Part shown: in pieces, positions 8,090-15,890 of the stretch
Layout of the letters: every line of letters starts with the position of its first letter
Position numbering within the stretch: the stretch's first letter is position 1
NCBI GenBank assembly: GCA_018064665.1
Contig: JAGHUV010000008.1
Location: forward strand, 1-61,685
Length of the DNA stretch: 61,685 nt
Origin: Candidatus Crickella caballi
GTDB taxonomy: Bacteria > Bacillota > Clostridia > Peptostreptococcales > Anaerovoracaceae
Direction of reading: 5' to 3'
The notes under the pieces: model-generated
Seen by the model: the letters and a program-made list of their open reading frames with translations, nothing else
Databases searched by the model: none
Told to the model about the DNA's origin: nothing
Translations under genes and position numbers: made by a program

Positions 8090-8284
8090 ATGATTACCAA
8101 AGACATGATTATCGGTGAAGTTATTGAAAAGCATCCTGATCTCGTTCGTGCATTCTTCGCTAACGGAATGATGTGCATCGGTTGCCCTGCATCACAGGGT
8201 GAATCCATCGAAGCTGCAGCTCAGGTTCACGGACTTGACTGCGATGCATTGGTCGCTGCACTGAACGAAGCTCTCGAAGCATAA
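8090..8284 (+). CDS. DUF1858 hybrid-cluster-associated redox disulfide protein
   Basis: 64 residues matching the DUF1858 small domain that often accompanies hybrid cluster (Hcp) or Fe-S proteins. Seen: TKDMIIGEVI, then NGMMCIGCPAS with a CxxC pair, then a C-terminal helix. The pair is presumed redox active. The start ATG 8090 has AAAGGAG 6 bases before; longer in-frame readings begin upstream of the promoter. It stands alone between a regulated promoter and a terminator. Confidence 0.88.
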   Translation: MITKDMIIGEVIEKHPDLVRAFFANGMMCIGCPASQGESIEAAAQVHGLDCDALVAALNEALEA

Positions 8285-8300
8285 TATAACTACAACAAAA

Positions 8301-8336
8301 CGGGTCCTGGAGATATTCTCGGGACCCGCTTTTTAT
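8301..8336 (+). terminator. Rho-independent terminator
   Basis: CGGGTCC (8301-8307) pairs with GGGACCCG (8321-8328), followed by CTTTTTATT. It ends the DUF1858 unit. Confidence 0.88.
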
Positions 8337-8376
8337 TGCCTTTTTATAGCTTTCCTTATATCAGAAGCTTACTGTC

Positions 8377-8883
8377 TTATTTTTCGATAGCTTCAAGGAT
8401 CTCTGCCTTAGTTGCGCGATCGGAAACTTCAACTCCAAGCTCCTTAGCAATCTTAAGGAGTTCCGATTTCTTCATTGTGATGTCTGCCTTAACAGTCTCC
8501 TCAGCCTTCTCACCGAATACAACTACTTCGTCTGCTTCAGCAACTACATTGTCGGCCTTCTTCTCAGCCTTTGCTGCCTTCTTTGCTGCCTTTTCCTTAG
8601 CAATTTCATCCTCAGTTGCATAGTTTGCAGGATTGAGTGCTCTTACTGCTGAAAGAATTGCGCCGCCTGCATACAGGAGAACCGCAGTAGTAAATGGCTG
8701 GAATACAGTCTGAAGTACATATGAGATCGTCTCGCCTGCCTTTGCAGACATTCCATACTGCGAGTAGTATGAATTGATGTATGAAATAGTGCTGCCGATC
8801 AGATAGCATGAATATACCATTGCAAGTGCGGCGAGAACATAAAGTGCGATTACTACAGGTGATTTTCTAAGTCTCTTTTCCAT
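8377..8883 (-). CDS. Two-TM membrane protein with C-terminal SAP/Rho-N-like helix pair
   Basis: 168 residues. Two hydrophobic segments (about 9-32 and 52-80) are followed by a Lys/Ala/Glu-rich cytoplasmic linker (about 88-130) and a C-terminal 35-residue module, KKSELLKIAKELGVEV then TKAEILEAIEK, that looks like a SAP or Rho-N-terminal helix-turn-helix. SAP modules bind nucleic acid or act in protein docking. I do not recognise the full architecture. AAAAGG lies before the ATG at 8883. Confidence 0.75.
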   Translation of the reverse strand: MEKRLRKSPVVIALYVLAALAMVYSCYLIGSTISYINSYYSQYGMSAKAGETISYVLQTVFQPFTTAVLLYAGGAILSAVRALNPANYATEDEIAKEKAAKKAAKAEKKADNVVAEADEVVVFGEKAEETVKADITMKKSELLKIAKELGVEVSDRATKAEILEAIEK

Positions 8884-9104
8884 TTTTACCTTTTCCTTTA
8901 TTTATTATTATGACAATAAATTAAATACTGTCCTTTTTGGTTGTTGTAATACTATCACCAGAACCCAGCAGTTTCAAGGCGGAGAGGTGTTTTTATTGTG
9001 TCGCTTATGTGAATTCGAACAGCCCTCTTGCGAATACACAATCCGACGTCCACTACACCCGGCACGCCGCCTCTCTCCCGTCTGTGAAAGACTCAGTCCC
9101 GATA

Positions 9105-9869
9105 TTACAGGCTCCAGTCTATAGGCTCCATTCCGTTGTCTTCGAGGAAGTAATTGGTTCTTGAAAAATATCTTCCGCCAAAGAATCCTCTGTATGCTGA
9201 CAGCGGCGATGGATGCGGAGCAGTGATAATAAGGTGTCTCACCCCGGCTTTGCGGCTTGTCTCAAGAATAAGTTCTTTCTTGCTTATGGCATTTGCTCCC
9301 CACAAAATGAATACCATTGGCTTCTTGCGAGCGCTGAGCAGTTCTATCACCTTGTCGGTGAACTGCTCCCAGCCGCGTCCCCTGTGGGACCCGGCCTGGT
9401 GTGCTCGGACGGTCAGAACAGTATTGAGGAGGAGCACACCGCGCTCGGCCCATGGCACCAGCACGCCACCGGACTTAGCTTCCTCGGCGTTCCTACTTTC
9501 CTCGGCGTTTTTGCATTCATCGCCGGGCTCTCCTTTGCCTGAAGCGGTATCCTTTGCAGCTGCGCAGGATACATCCTCTTCCAGCTCCTTAAAGATGTTG
9601 ACGAGTGACGGCGGGTATTTCGTCCCTCTTCTCACGCTGAAGGCCAGGCCGTGCGCCTGTCCCGGCTCGTGATACGGATCCTGCCCGAGTATCACGGCCC
9701 TGACGTCCTTGTAGGGCGTCAGCTTCAGCGCATAAAAAATTTCATCCGCCGCCGGATATACTGTCTCTTCTCTGTATTCTTTAATAAGAAACGAGCGTAA
9801 CTCGCGGTAGTAGTCCTTCTCAAACTCGTCCCTGAGCAGCTCGTCCCAATCATTTCCAATATTGACCAT
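9105..9869 (-). CDS. ung: Uracil-DNA glycosylase with an internal low-complexity insert
   Basis: Family-1 uracil-DNA glycosylase, which removes uracil from DNA to start base-excision repair. Seen: GQDPYH at 62-67 with catalytic Asp64, PPSLVNIFKEL at 86-96, WAERGVLLLN at 140-149 and HPSPLSAYRG at 219-228 with the catalytic His. At 254 residues it is about 30 longer than usual. The extra length is residues ~101-134, rich in Ala, Glu, Lys and Gly with a CKNAEESRNAEEAK imperfect repeat, inserted on the surface between FKEL and GVLVPWA. No clear ribosome site; the upstream lipoprotein stop is 5 bases away, so translation is probably coupled. Confidence 0.93.
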   Translation of the reverse strand: MVNIGNDWDELLRDEFEKDYYRELRSFLIKEYREETVYPAADEIFYALKLTPYKDVRAVILGQDPYHEPGQAHGLAFSVRRGTKYPPSLVNIFKELEEDVSCAAAKDTASGKGEPGDECKNAEESRNAEEAKSGGVLVPWAERGVLLLNTVLTVRAHQAGSHRGRGWEQFTDKVIELLSARKKPMVFILWGANAISKKELILETSRKAGVRHLIITAPHPSPLSAYRGFFGGRYFSRTNYFLEDNGMEPIDWSL

Positions 9870-9874
9870 TTTTA

Positions 9875-10243
9875 CTAAAATCTTGTTGCCTTATATACTG
9901 AACCCTGCGAATCTACGAAGGTCAGCTCCTTTTCTTCCAAAGTAACATTTCCTGTCTGGTCGTCTCCATAGCTGATCACTACGCCGGTACCATCCTCATT
10001 CATCTCCCATGTACCCTCGCTTTCGTCGCCAAGAAGATTTATAACCGCTTTGCCGCTCTTCTGCATCTTTACAAAACCTGCATCCAGTCCCATGTCCCGA
10101 ATGTCTTCCGAAGTCATTGTAATATCTCCGGCAGAGATCTCGTTGATGGTCCATTTCCCAATAAAGGCCTTCTCACCCTCACAAGCTGTCAGCATCATGA
10201 GCATCAGTCCTGCAAGCAAAACAATGCTTAAAATTTTCTTCAT
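9875..10243 (-). CDS. Small lipoprotein with lipocalin-like domain
   Basis: 122 residues from ATG 10243, chosen because GGAG lies 6 bases upstream. It has a lipoprotein signal peptide with lipobox LTAC (Cys about 20), so it is anchored outside the membrane. The rest (FIGKWTINEI ... GTWEMNEDGTGVVISY) has the repeated short strands of lipocalin-like/DUF5640-like domains. No enzymatic motif. It lies between PAP2 and ung in a leftward operon headed by alr. An in-frame start at 10255 is possible. Confidence 0.78.
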   Translation of the reverse strand: MKKILSIVLLAGLMLMMLTACEGEKAFIGKWTINEISAGDITMTSEDIRDMGLDAGFVKMQKSGKAVINLLGDESEGTWEMNEDGTGVVISYGDDQTGNVTLEEKELTFVDSQGSVYKATRF

Positions 10244-10265
10244 TTTATTCTCCATATGCGCTCTC

Positions 10266-10847
10266 TTATTTATCTGTAATCTTAAGTCTCTTATCACTGA
10301 TCCTTTTATAAACCGACCAAACAATTGTAGCACAGAGCATCCCAAGCAACAAGCCACATATTACATCGCTAGGATAATGCATTCCAAGATAGAGCCTCGA
10401 CAACGCTATCAGCAATGACAGAATAACCAGGGCAATGCCCGCTTTGTGCAGCTTGCCGCCTTCTGCCCGCGTGCTCAGATAGAACGCCCAGGCCGGTGCC
10501 ATAGAATTTGTTGCGTGTCCACTCGGAAATGATGCATCTCCAGGAGGAGGCAGCATCGCATTTACGGCAGGAAATGTAACCCACGGTCTTATTCTCATCA
10601 CCAGCGGTTTGATTGTCAGATTGCACAGAACGAACGCCATAAGCAAAGATGCGCCACATATAATACCAATTCTCCTGGTCTTCTTACATGCTACAAGAAC
10701 CACGCAAAGTGTGATAAAGGACAGGCCTTTCTCTCCGAACATGTTTATTGCTTTCATTATCGGTGTAAGCCACTCGGCATTCAACGCATGTTGAATGCCG
10801 ATCAGTAAATTTCCGTCAAACTGTTGAAAAGCTTCAAAGAATGTCAT
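10266..10847 (-). CDS. PAP2-family membrane phosphatase
   Basis: 193 residues, about five membrane segments. The three PAP2 motifs are present: KPLVMRIRP, PSGHATN and SRLYLGMHYPSD. Family members remove phosphate from undecaprenyl pyrophosphate, phosphatidic acid or related lipids at the outer face of the membrane. Undecaprenyl pyrophosphate recycling fits the cell-wall context, with alr 11 bases upstream, but this is inference. AAAGGAA precedes ATG 10847. Confidence 0.88.
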   Translation of the reverse strand: MTFFEAFQQFDGNLLIGIQHALNAEWLTPIMKAINMFGEKGLSFITLCVVLVACKKTRRIGIICGASLLMAFVLCNLTIKPLVMRIRPWVTFPAVNAMLPPPGDASFPSGHATNSMAPAWAFYLSTRAEGGKLHKAGIALVILSLLIALSRLYLGMHYPSDVICGLLLGMLCATIVWSVYKRISDKRLKITDK

Positions 10848-10858
10848 TTGCTATTCCT

Positions 10859-12067
10859 TTATTTGCACATTCCCTCCGGGTAGTTTACATATACCTTAGG
10901 AAGTCTGAGGTCAAACAGACAAGTTACTTCGTAGTTGATAGTTCCGTTCAGTGCAGCAATATCATCTGCTGAATATTCAGCATCGCCCTGCTTACCCATT
11001 ACAACGATCTCATCACCGATCTTAACGTCCTCAACCTCAGTTACATCTACCATGCACTGATCCATACAGATGTTTCCGACAACCGGGCATCTCTTTCCTC
11101 CGCAGAGAACTTCGATCTTGCCGCTGTTCAGTCTTGTATAACCGTCAGCATATCCAAGTCCGATTGTAGCGATTTTGCTCTCTCTGTTGGATGTGAACTT
11201 GCGTCCGTAGCTGACAGATGTTCCTGCAGGTACGGTCTTCAGGTTAAGGATCTCAGCCTTTACGCTCATTACAGGCTTCAAATCAAGCACTTTGCCCTTG
11301 AGGTATCCTGATGGAGCCAGTCCATACATAATGATTCCCGGTCTTGCTGCGTCAAAGTGAACCTCTGGATATACCATGATAGCTGCGGAATTAGCACAAA
11401 TCTTCTTAGGCTTGATGCCTTCTGCTGCGAGCAGGTCGATCAGTGCGTTGTAGTTTGAAATCTGCAGGCCTGTGTACTCTCTCTGCTCTTCGTCAGCTGT
11501 TGAGAAGTGAGTGATGATTCCCGGAACCTTTACTCCCTCAACCTTAGTCATCTCCTTGTACTGCTCAGCAGCATACTTTCTCTCTTCTTCTGTGAATACT
11601 CTGTATCCGATGCGTCCCATTCCTGTATCCAGTGCGAACAGGCACTTCTGCTCGTACTCTTCCGGCTTGCAGTTAGCTGCTGTTGCAAATGTGCCGTTCT
11701 TCTTAGCCTCTGCAACTGCCTCGCCGAGAGCTTTAACGTAATCAAGGCTCATGATTACAGGTGTAATTCCGTACTCTACCACTGTATCTGCACAAACCGC
11801 AGGTGTAAGTCCAAGTACTACGATGGATCCGCCGATTCCGTCCTCACGAAGGGAAACCGCCTCCTCAAGTGTAGCAACTGCATAGTGGTCACAGCCGTTA
11901 TACTCCAGAACCTTAGCGCATTCAGTAGCGCCATGTCCGTATCCGTTTGCTTTGATAACGCCGATCATCTGAACATCGCCCAGATGCTTCTTGATTTCCT
12001 TAACATTGTGGTCAAAAGCGCCCATGTCGATTTCGGCCCAAACCTGTCTCAATGCCTCCTTATACAT
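10859..12067 (-). CDS. alr: Alanine racemase
   Basis: 402-residue PLP enzyme that makes D-alanine for peptidoglycan and teichoic acid. Seen: WAEIDMGAFDHNV, VIKANGYGHG with Schiff-base Lys39, RPGIIMYGL, SYGRKF with the second catalytic Tyr region, and NICMDQCMVDV. It is slightly longer than usual (360-390) because of a short insert near 125-140 (NGTFATAANCKPEEYEQK). AAGGAGA precedes the ATG. First gene of the alr-PAP2-lipoprotein-ung operon. Confidence 0.96.
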   Translation of the reverse strand: MYKEALRQVWAEIDMGAFDHNVKEIKKHLGDVQMIGVIKANGYGHGATECAKVLEYNGCDHYAVATLEEAVSLREDGIGGSIVVLGLTPAVCADTVVEYGITPVIMSLDYVKALGEAVAEAKKNGTFATAANCKPEEYEQKCLFALDTGMGRIGYRVFTEEERKYAAEQYKEMTKVEGVKVPGIITHFSTADEEQREYTGLQISNYNALIDLLAAEGIKPKKICANSAAIMVYPEVHFDAARPGIIMYGLAPSGYLKGKVLDLKPVMSVKAEILNLKTVPAGTSVSYGRKFTSNRESKIATIGLGYADGYTRLNSGKIEVLCGGKRCPVVGNICMDQCMVDVTEVEDVKIGDEIVVMGKQGDAEYSADDIAALNGTINYEVTCLFDLRLPKVYVNYPEGMCK

Positions 12068-12213
12068 ATCACTCTCTCCTTCTTCAATTATATAAGAATC
12101 AACCCGCGGCCTGCCGGACTGCAGGTCGTATTATACCGCCTACATTGTACCACCGCCCGCCTTGATATATCAAGGAATCTGTGTTATCATACACAGGCTG
12201 AAAACAGCCTTAT

Positions 12214-12289
12214 GTCTCGGTAGCTCAGGGGATAGAGCACTGCTCTCCTAAAGCAGGTGCCGCGCGTTCGAATCGCGCTCGGGACACCA
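12214..12289 (+). tRNA. tRNA-Arg (anticodon CCU)
   Basis: 76 bases including encoded CCA. Acceptor GTCTCGG pairs with TCGGGAC (two G-U type pairs). D-arm, then anticodon stem CTGCT/AGCAG with loop CTCCTAA (anticodon CCT at 12247-12249), variable loop GTGCC, and T-arm GCGCG-TTCGAAT-CGCGC. The last 11 bases are repeated at 23513-23523, marking it as the insertion target of the adjacent element. Confidence 0.95.
12279..12289 (+). other. Putative attL core (tRNA 3' end)
   Basis: TCGGGACACCA, the last 11 bases of the tRNA-Arg gene, recurs exactly at 23513-23523 inside the recombinase reading frame. Taken as the left attachment core of the integrated element. Confidence 0.75.
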
Positions 12290-12364
12290 AAGCCGCCCTA
12301 TTCGAACTTGTACTTTTATCCCGGCGGATTCGCCACAGAAGTCTGGTTTGAAAGCAACAAATAG
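12290..12364 (+). other. Alternative 3' end of the serine recombinase (joined in the excised circle)
   Basis: If attL and attR recombine, the recombinase frame (…GGG ACA CCA at 23515-23523) continues from base 12290 as AAG CCG CCC TAT TCG and stays open for 24 codons (KPPYSNLYFYPGG… to …WFESNK), ending at TAG 12362-12364, two bases before a perfect terminator. In the integrated state the same gene instead reads 28 codons of flanking DNA to its stop at 23607. Seen directly: frame, stop and terminator. Inferred: that the circle forms this way. Confidence 0.6.
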
Positions 12365-12366
12365 CA

Positions 12367-12402
12367 GGAGCACTTTCTATGAAGAAAGTGCTCCAAATTT
12401 TT
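12367..12402 (+). terminator. Rho-independent terminator just inside the element's left end
   Basis: Perfect 11-base stem, 12367-12377 with 12384-12394, loop of 6, followed by AAATTTTTC. It fits as the terminator of the recombinase gene in the circular form; at present it follows the tRNA. Confidence 0.85.
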
Positions 12403-12420
12403 CTTATTATTTATGATTTG

Positions 12421-12782
12421 TTAGTTCATTACGCCAGTTGGATCTATCATACCTGCTACATCAAGAGTAGTGTGCAGACGCTCTTCATTTCGAGCCATCT
12501 GCTCCTCGGTTATTCCTGAATCTGCCGCAAGACCCTTTGTTTTCTCCTTAGACTTCTTCTTTGCCTTCTTTAGAGCTTTTCTGGCGGCCTTGCTTTCTTT
12601 TTTACAGCTTTCTTCGCTTTGTTCCACAGGCTCTTGAAGAAATGCCCTGTAGGTCTCTATTGTTTATTGGGTCGCCTGCACAATAGGTGTAGTAGTTCAG
12701 TGTTCCGGGATTACCAAGCTCACCTCTATATGTATCCTGTGTTGTGAAGCTACCAGTTGATGCATCATAGTATCTAGCATTG
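12421..12782 (-). pseudogene. RHS-repeat core domain remnant, frameshifted
   Basis: Reading leftward from 12782: NARYYDASTGSF, QDTYRGELGNPGTLNYY and AGDPINNRD, the hallmark of the RHS-repeat-associated core that precedes a polymorphic toxin tip. After NNRD the expected PTGHFFKSLWNKAKK continues in another frame and soon stops, and the tail KESKAARKALKKAKKKSKE ... LDVAGMIDPTG is in a third frame. At least two frameshifts are therefore present. The N-terminal thousand-plus residues are absent; the match starts abruptly at about 12780. A remnant of a toxin gene, not functional. Confidence 0.8.
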
Positions 12783-12811
12783 GAAAAATTAATATATGTA
12801 CTAAATACTGC

Positions 12812-12982
12812 TTATTTCAAAGAAAGCCAAATGTATAAGAAAATTAAAGCGATGCAAATAACACCTATAGTAAAAACTATAATGAACTTTTTGTTAGGCC
12901 TAAATCCACCAATAATGTACATGCTCAATATAACAATACTTGACAATATCGTAATAGCAAAATTAATTTTTTCTGTCATCAT
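12812..12982 (-). CDS. Small two-TM membrane protein
   Basis: 56 residues (MMTEKINFAITIL... to ...IWLSLK), almost all in two hydrophobic segments separated by GGFRPNKK. AGAAGG lies upstream and the start follows directly on the stop of the next gene upstream (12983-12985), as expected of an operon. Not recognised. The pair of small membrane proteins next to an RHS remnant might be immunity proteins, but that is only a guess from position. Confidence 0.55.
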   Translation of the reverse strand: MMTEKINFAITILSSIVILSMYIIGGFRPNKKFIIVFTIGVICIALIFLYIWLSLK

Positions 12983-13189
12983 TTACCTTCTCTTTCCTAT
13001 TTTTTTAGCAAATTCCTTATTATCTTCTGCTATAATACGAAAATTAGATATTAAAAATGCCACAGTAAACCAACCATTTAACGCTCCAATCAAGCCTGTT
13101 ACCATATTTGAGTAATATGAGGTAGCTACAAATAGACTTATCGCATTTACTACAATTATTATATAAGTGCATTTTCTTCGTAATTCCAT
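12983..13189 (-). CDS. Small two-TM membrane protein
   Basis: 68 residues starting at ATG 13189 (GAGGT about 9 bases upstream). Two hydrophobic segments, then a basic tail AEDNKEFAKKIGKRR. AT-rich, unlike the chromosome to the left. It forms a two-gene unit with the following small membrane protein. Function unknown. Confidence 0.55.
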   Translation of the reverse strand: MELRRKCTYIIIVVNAISLFVATSYYSNMVTGLIGALNGWFTVAFLISNFRIIAEDNKEFAKKIGKRR

Positions 13190-13230
13190 AACCAATTACC
13201 TCTTTGAGAACTGAAGTCTATGAAAATGCT

Positions 13231-13267
13231 GGGTTTTAGAGTGCTTTGTTGCACATGTGTTGCACAC
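13231..13267. repeat. 37-bp direct repeat, copy 1
   Basis: Exact match to 16480-16516, same orientation; similarity extends leftward (CTTTGAGAACTGAA-type sequence at 13202 and 16433). It contains two TGTTGCACA units 11 bases apart. The two copies bracket the Fic to immunity-like gene cassette. Confidence 0.85.
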
Positions 13268-13414
13268 CCACGACAATTCAACACATCATGTGGCCTCCTT
13301 TTATAGTTTCAATCTTACTATTTCTGTGAAAAGCTTTTAGTGTTGCAAGATATATGGTGATATGATACACTTGTCACGAAGCAAATAGCTTGTAATTTGG
13401 GCAGTGTTCCAATT

Positions 13415-13458
13415 GTTAAAACCAAAAATTTGACATTTGGTTTTAACTATGCTATTTT
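13415..13458 (+). promoter_or_regulatory. fic promoter with 12-bp perfect inverted repeat
   Basis: Arms GTTAAAACCAAA (13415-13426) and TTTGGTTTTAAC (13436-13447), spacer of 9. The consensus -35 TTGACA (13430-13435) lies in the spacer and -10 TATTTT (13453-13458) follows at 17 bases. A protein bound to the arms would cover the promoter. The Fic protein ends in a winged-helix-like domain, so autorepression is the simplest reading. Confidence 0.75.
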
Positions 13459-13483
13459 ATGCCTATAAGGAGGTGTAAGAACC

Positions 13484-14569
13484 ATGAGTGAATCTTATAA
13501 GGCATCATTATTACCATTAAGCAATGAACTGATTGATTATAAGTACTTTTTTGATGAGTTGCTTGATGCTACAGCAAGGCTTGAAGTATATAAAGAAAAA
13601 ATAAAAGATAGCAAGCTGGATAGTTCTTGGTTTATGCCAACCTTGCAAAGAAAAGAAGCTCTTGCGTCTTCGCTTCTGGAAGGCACTCAGGCAACCTTAG
13701 ATGGAGTGTTAACCAATCAAGTTACACACAGTAATACCGACCAAAATATAAATGAGGTATTAAACTACTATAAGGCCTCAGAAGTTGGTTTAAAAATTTT
13801 ATGTAGAGATAAATTTTCAGACAACTTTTTTAAAGAGATACATGAAACGCTGATGATTGGAAATGTTAGAAAGCCTGATCTAATTGGTGCATATAGAACT
13901 GAACAAAATTATATAGGGAAAAATAACTCGACACATGACATCACTTTTGTTCCGCCAGTGCCAGAAGATGTGCCGATGCTTATGAATAATTTAATTTCAT
14001 ATATGAACAATCCCCAGGATTCCTTTAGGCCATTGGTTCGGATTGCAATAATTCATGCTCAGTTTGAATCCATTCATCCTTTTATGGATGGAAACGGAAG
14101 AGTTGGCAGACTGTTAATACCGATGTATTTGTTTGCAGAAAATCAAATTGAACTGCCGTACTTCTTTGTTAGCGAAGCACTGGAGCATGACAAGCTAAAA
14201 TACTACACCCTATTAAATAACATCAGAACGAAAAACGATTGGAATTCATGGATCAAATTCTTTTTAGATACTGTATCTAAACAATGTGACAAGTATATAG
14301 GTATCATTTCTGAAATTAACAAGTTGTATGACAAGCATATTACGATTGCTTCAGATTTTGCAAAATCATCAAATGTTATTCCGATAATGAACACCTTATA
14401 TAAATACCCTATCACATCAGCCAAGCAACTATCTGAAGAGACTGGAGTTCCTATGACTAGTGTCAACAGATTGCTAAATATGATGGTTGAAAATGAGATT
14501 CTTATTAGCGACGGACGACAACGGAACAGAACTTTTGTATATGCGGATCTCTTGTCAATTATCAGATAA
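13484..14569 (+). CDS. Fic-domain protein with N-terminal inhibitory motif and C-terminal winged helix
   Basis: 361 residues. The Fic motif HPFMDGNGRVGR (198-209) is fully canonical, so AMP (or other nucleotide) transfer from NTP to a protein hydroxyl is expected. SSLLEG at 62-67 is the (S/T)xxxE(G/N) inhibitory helix, Glu66 blocking ATP binding, which makes it a self-inhibited class II Fic. The C-terminal ~80 residues (SAKQLSEETGVPMTSVNRLL) look like a winged-helix DNA-binding domain. AAGGAGGTG lies before the ATG. AT-rich cargo of the element. Target protein unknown. Confidence 0.92.
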   Translation: MSESYKASLLPLSNELIDYKYFFDELLDATARLEVYKEKIKDSKLDSSWFMPTLQRKEALASSLLEGTQATLDGVLTNQVTHSNTDQNINEVLNYYKASEVGLKILCRDKFSDNFFKEIHETLMIGNVRKPDLIGAYRTEQNYIGKNNSTHDITFVPPVPEDVPMLMNNLISYMNNPQDSFRPLVRIAIIHAQFESIHPFMDGNGRVGRLLIPMYLFAENQIELPYFFVSEALEHDKLKYYTLLNNIRTKNDWNSWIKFFLDTVSKQCDKYIGIISEINKLYDKHITIASDFAKSSNVIPIMNTLYKYPITSAKQLSEETGVPMTSVNRLLNMMVENEILISDGRQRNRTFVYADLLSIIR

Positions 14570-14702
14570 TATCTCAAAAAAAGCGAAGTCGGAAAGGAAG
14601 TGATGTAGATTGATTAATGAATAATAACCATAATGCAAGGAATTGCAAGAAAATTGAATAAGTTAGCTTTTGAAACGGAGCACGAAAGGAGGAATTCTAA
14701 CT

Positions 14703-14897
14703 ATGTGTTTCCTAAAAAAGAAAAAGCACTCTGTATCCTGTTGGCGCAGTTTACAAAGTGCGAGTTTCCCAGATGCAAAGCATCCTATCGAGTACATACA
14801 TTATGCCACATCTGCGGAAGCTGAATCAAGAATTATTAAAAATAGCTATAAGCAGAAAGGACGGCATAATTATGTCAAAGGAAAACAAAGACCGTAA
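14703..14897 (+). CDS. Small basic protein, doubtful
   Basis: 64 residues from ATG 14703 with AAGGAGG 10 bases upstream. Lysine-rich start (MCFLKKKKHS), tail YKQKGRHNYVKGKQRP. It overlaps the start of the DUF4417 gene by 26 bases. Nothing recognised; it may be a degraded gene whose ribosome site survives, or a leader peptide for the following gene. Confidence 0.3.
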   Translation: MCFLKKKKHSVSCWRSLQSASFPDAKHPIEYIHYATSAEAESRIIKNSYKQKGRHNYVKGKQRP

Positions 14898-15537
14898 AGG
14901 TTGCAGAGACGTTTTTCATGCGTATTTCGTTGAAGACGCTGAATATGATGGGAATCTGGAAATCCCATTTATTGATCAAGAAACTGAGTTGCCAGAGCGA
15001 ATTATATCCTTTTCAGATTCACTTAGAACAAATGATTTTGATCAATGGGTTCATTTTTACGAGGACGACAGCAATTTTGAGAGACTGTGGAACAGACCAA
15101 GTGTATATCTCCCAAGGCTCATGAAATTCAAGGGTGTGATTTCTCCCGACTTCAGCCTTTATAGAGACATGCCATTGGTAATGCAGGCGTGGAATACTTA
15201 TCGCAACAGAGCAACTGGACACTGGCTCCAAAGTAATGGCATTCATGTCATACCCAATATACGCTGGTCGGATCGTAGATCATTTGAGTTTTGCTGTTTA
15301 GGTGTTCAAGAGCACTCGCCTATCTTCATCGGCTCACATGGCTTGATTAAAATAAAGGAAGAACGTCGAATGTTTGAGGCGGGCCTTGATTATGTAGTCA
15401 ATACGCTCCACCCTTCGACCATACTTGTATATGGAGCAACTCCGAAAGAAATATTCGGGAAATATGAGGATGCTGGCATTGATGTTATTCCTTTCCAAAG
15501 TGACATCTCAAGAGCAATGAAAAGAGGTGAACGCTAA
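14872..15537 (+). CDS. DUF4417-family protein
   Basis: 221 residues from ATG 14872 with AAAGG upstream; longer in-frame readings lack a site. The DUF4417 signature is present: GVISPDFSLYRDMP, WNTYRNRATGHWLQ, IPNIRWSDRRSFEF, GSHGLIK and a C-terminal LVYGATPK. Proteins of this family occur on phages and plasmids and beside toxin genes; the biochemical role is unknown. Its stop overlaps the next start (TAATG), indicating translational coupling to the toxin-like gene. Confidence 0.85.
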   Translation: MSKENKDRKGCRDVFHAYFVEDAEYDGNLEIPFIDQETELPERIISFSDSLRTNDFDQWVHFYEDDSNFERLWNRPSVYLPRLMKFKGVISPDFSLYRDMPLVMQAWNTYRNRATGHWLQSNGIHVIPNIRWSDRRSFEFCCLGVQEHSPIFIGSHGLIKIKEERRMFEAGLDYVVNTLHPSTILVYGATPKEIFGKYEDAGIDVIPFQSDISRAMKRGER

Positions 15538-15890
15538 TGGGCGGAGGTAGACACGGTGGCTTCGGCAATACTGGGGGTTCGATACATTTGCCAAATGAAG
15601 AGTCCCAGATAAAACACATATTTGGAGATCGTCCGGGTCACTTGCCGGACACTCAGAAAAACAGAGAATTGTTAGTAAATCTTGCACAGGATAAAACCAA
15701 GTTTATTGGCAAGGACAAATATGGTAATTCCTGGAACGCAGAGGAAACACCTGACGGCAAACAGAACTGGGTAAGATATAAGAACAACGTAATAAATGAA
15801 GGCGGCCAAAACAAAACGCCAAGAGAGTGGGATCCTGATACGGGTCTCAACAATAATCCATTCAAGAATAAAAAGAAAGGGAAAAAGTGA
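15537..15890 (+). CDS. Toxin-like small protein (polymorphic-toxin C-terminal type)
   Basis: 117 residues: glycine-rich start MGGGRHGGFGNTGGS, then HIFGDRPGHLPDT, GKDKYGNSWNAEE, NWVRYKNNVINEGG and DPDTGLNNNPF, with a Lys-rich end. This is the composition and motif style of C-terminal tips of secreted polymorphic toxins (a compact domain around RPGHxxDT). Catalytic residues cannot be named with confidence. It is coupled to DUF4417 upstream and to an immunity-like acidic protein downstream by one-base overlaps, a typical toxin-immunity layout. It might also be a non-toxic orphan. Confidence 0.6.
   Translation: MGGGRHGGFGNTGGSIHLPNEESQIKHIFGDRPGHLPDTQKNRELLVNLAQDKTKFIGKDKYGNSWNAEETPDGKQNWVRYKNNVINEGGQNKTPREWDPDTGLNNNPFKNKKKGKK

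Noticed and set aside
7943..8284. 113-residue version of the DUF1858 protein
   Set aside because: It would start upstream of the promoter; ATG 8090 has a good ribosome site and gives the exact domain.
14633..14824. 63-codon frame MQGIARKLNKL...
   Set aside because: No ribosome site and it overlaps a better-supported frame; no recognisable features.
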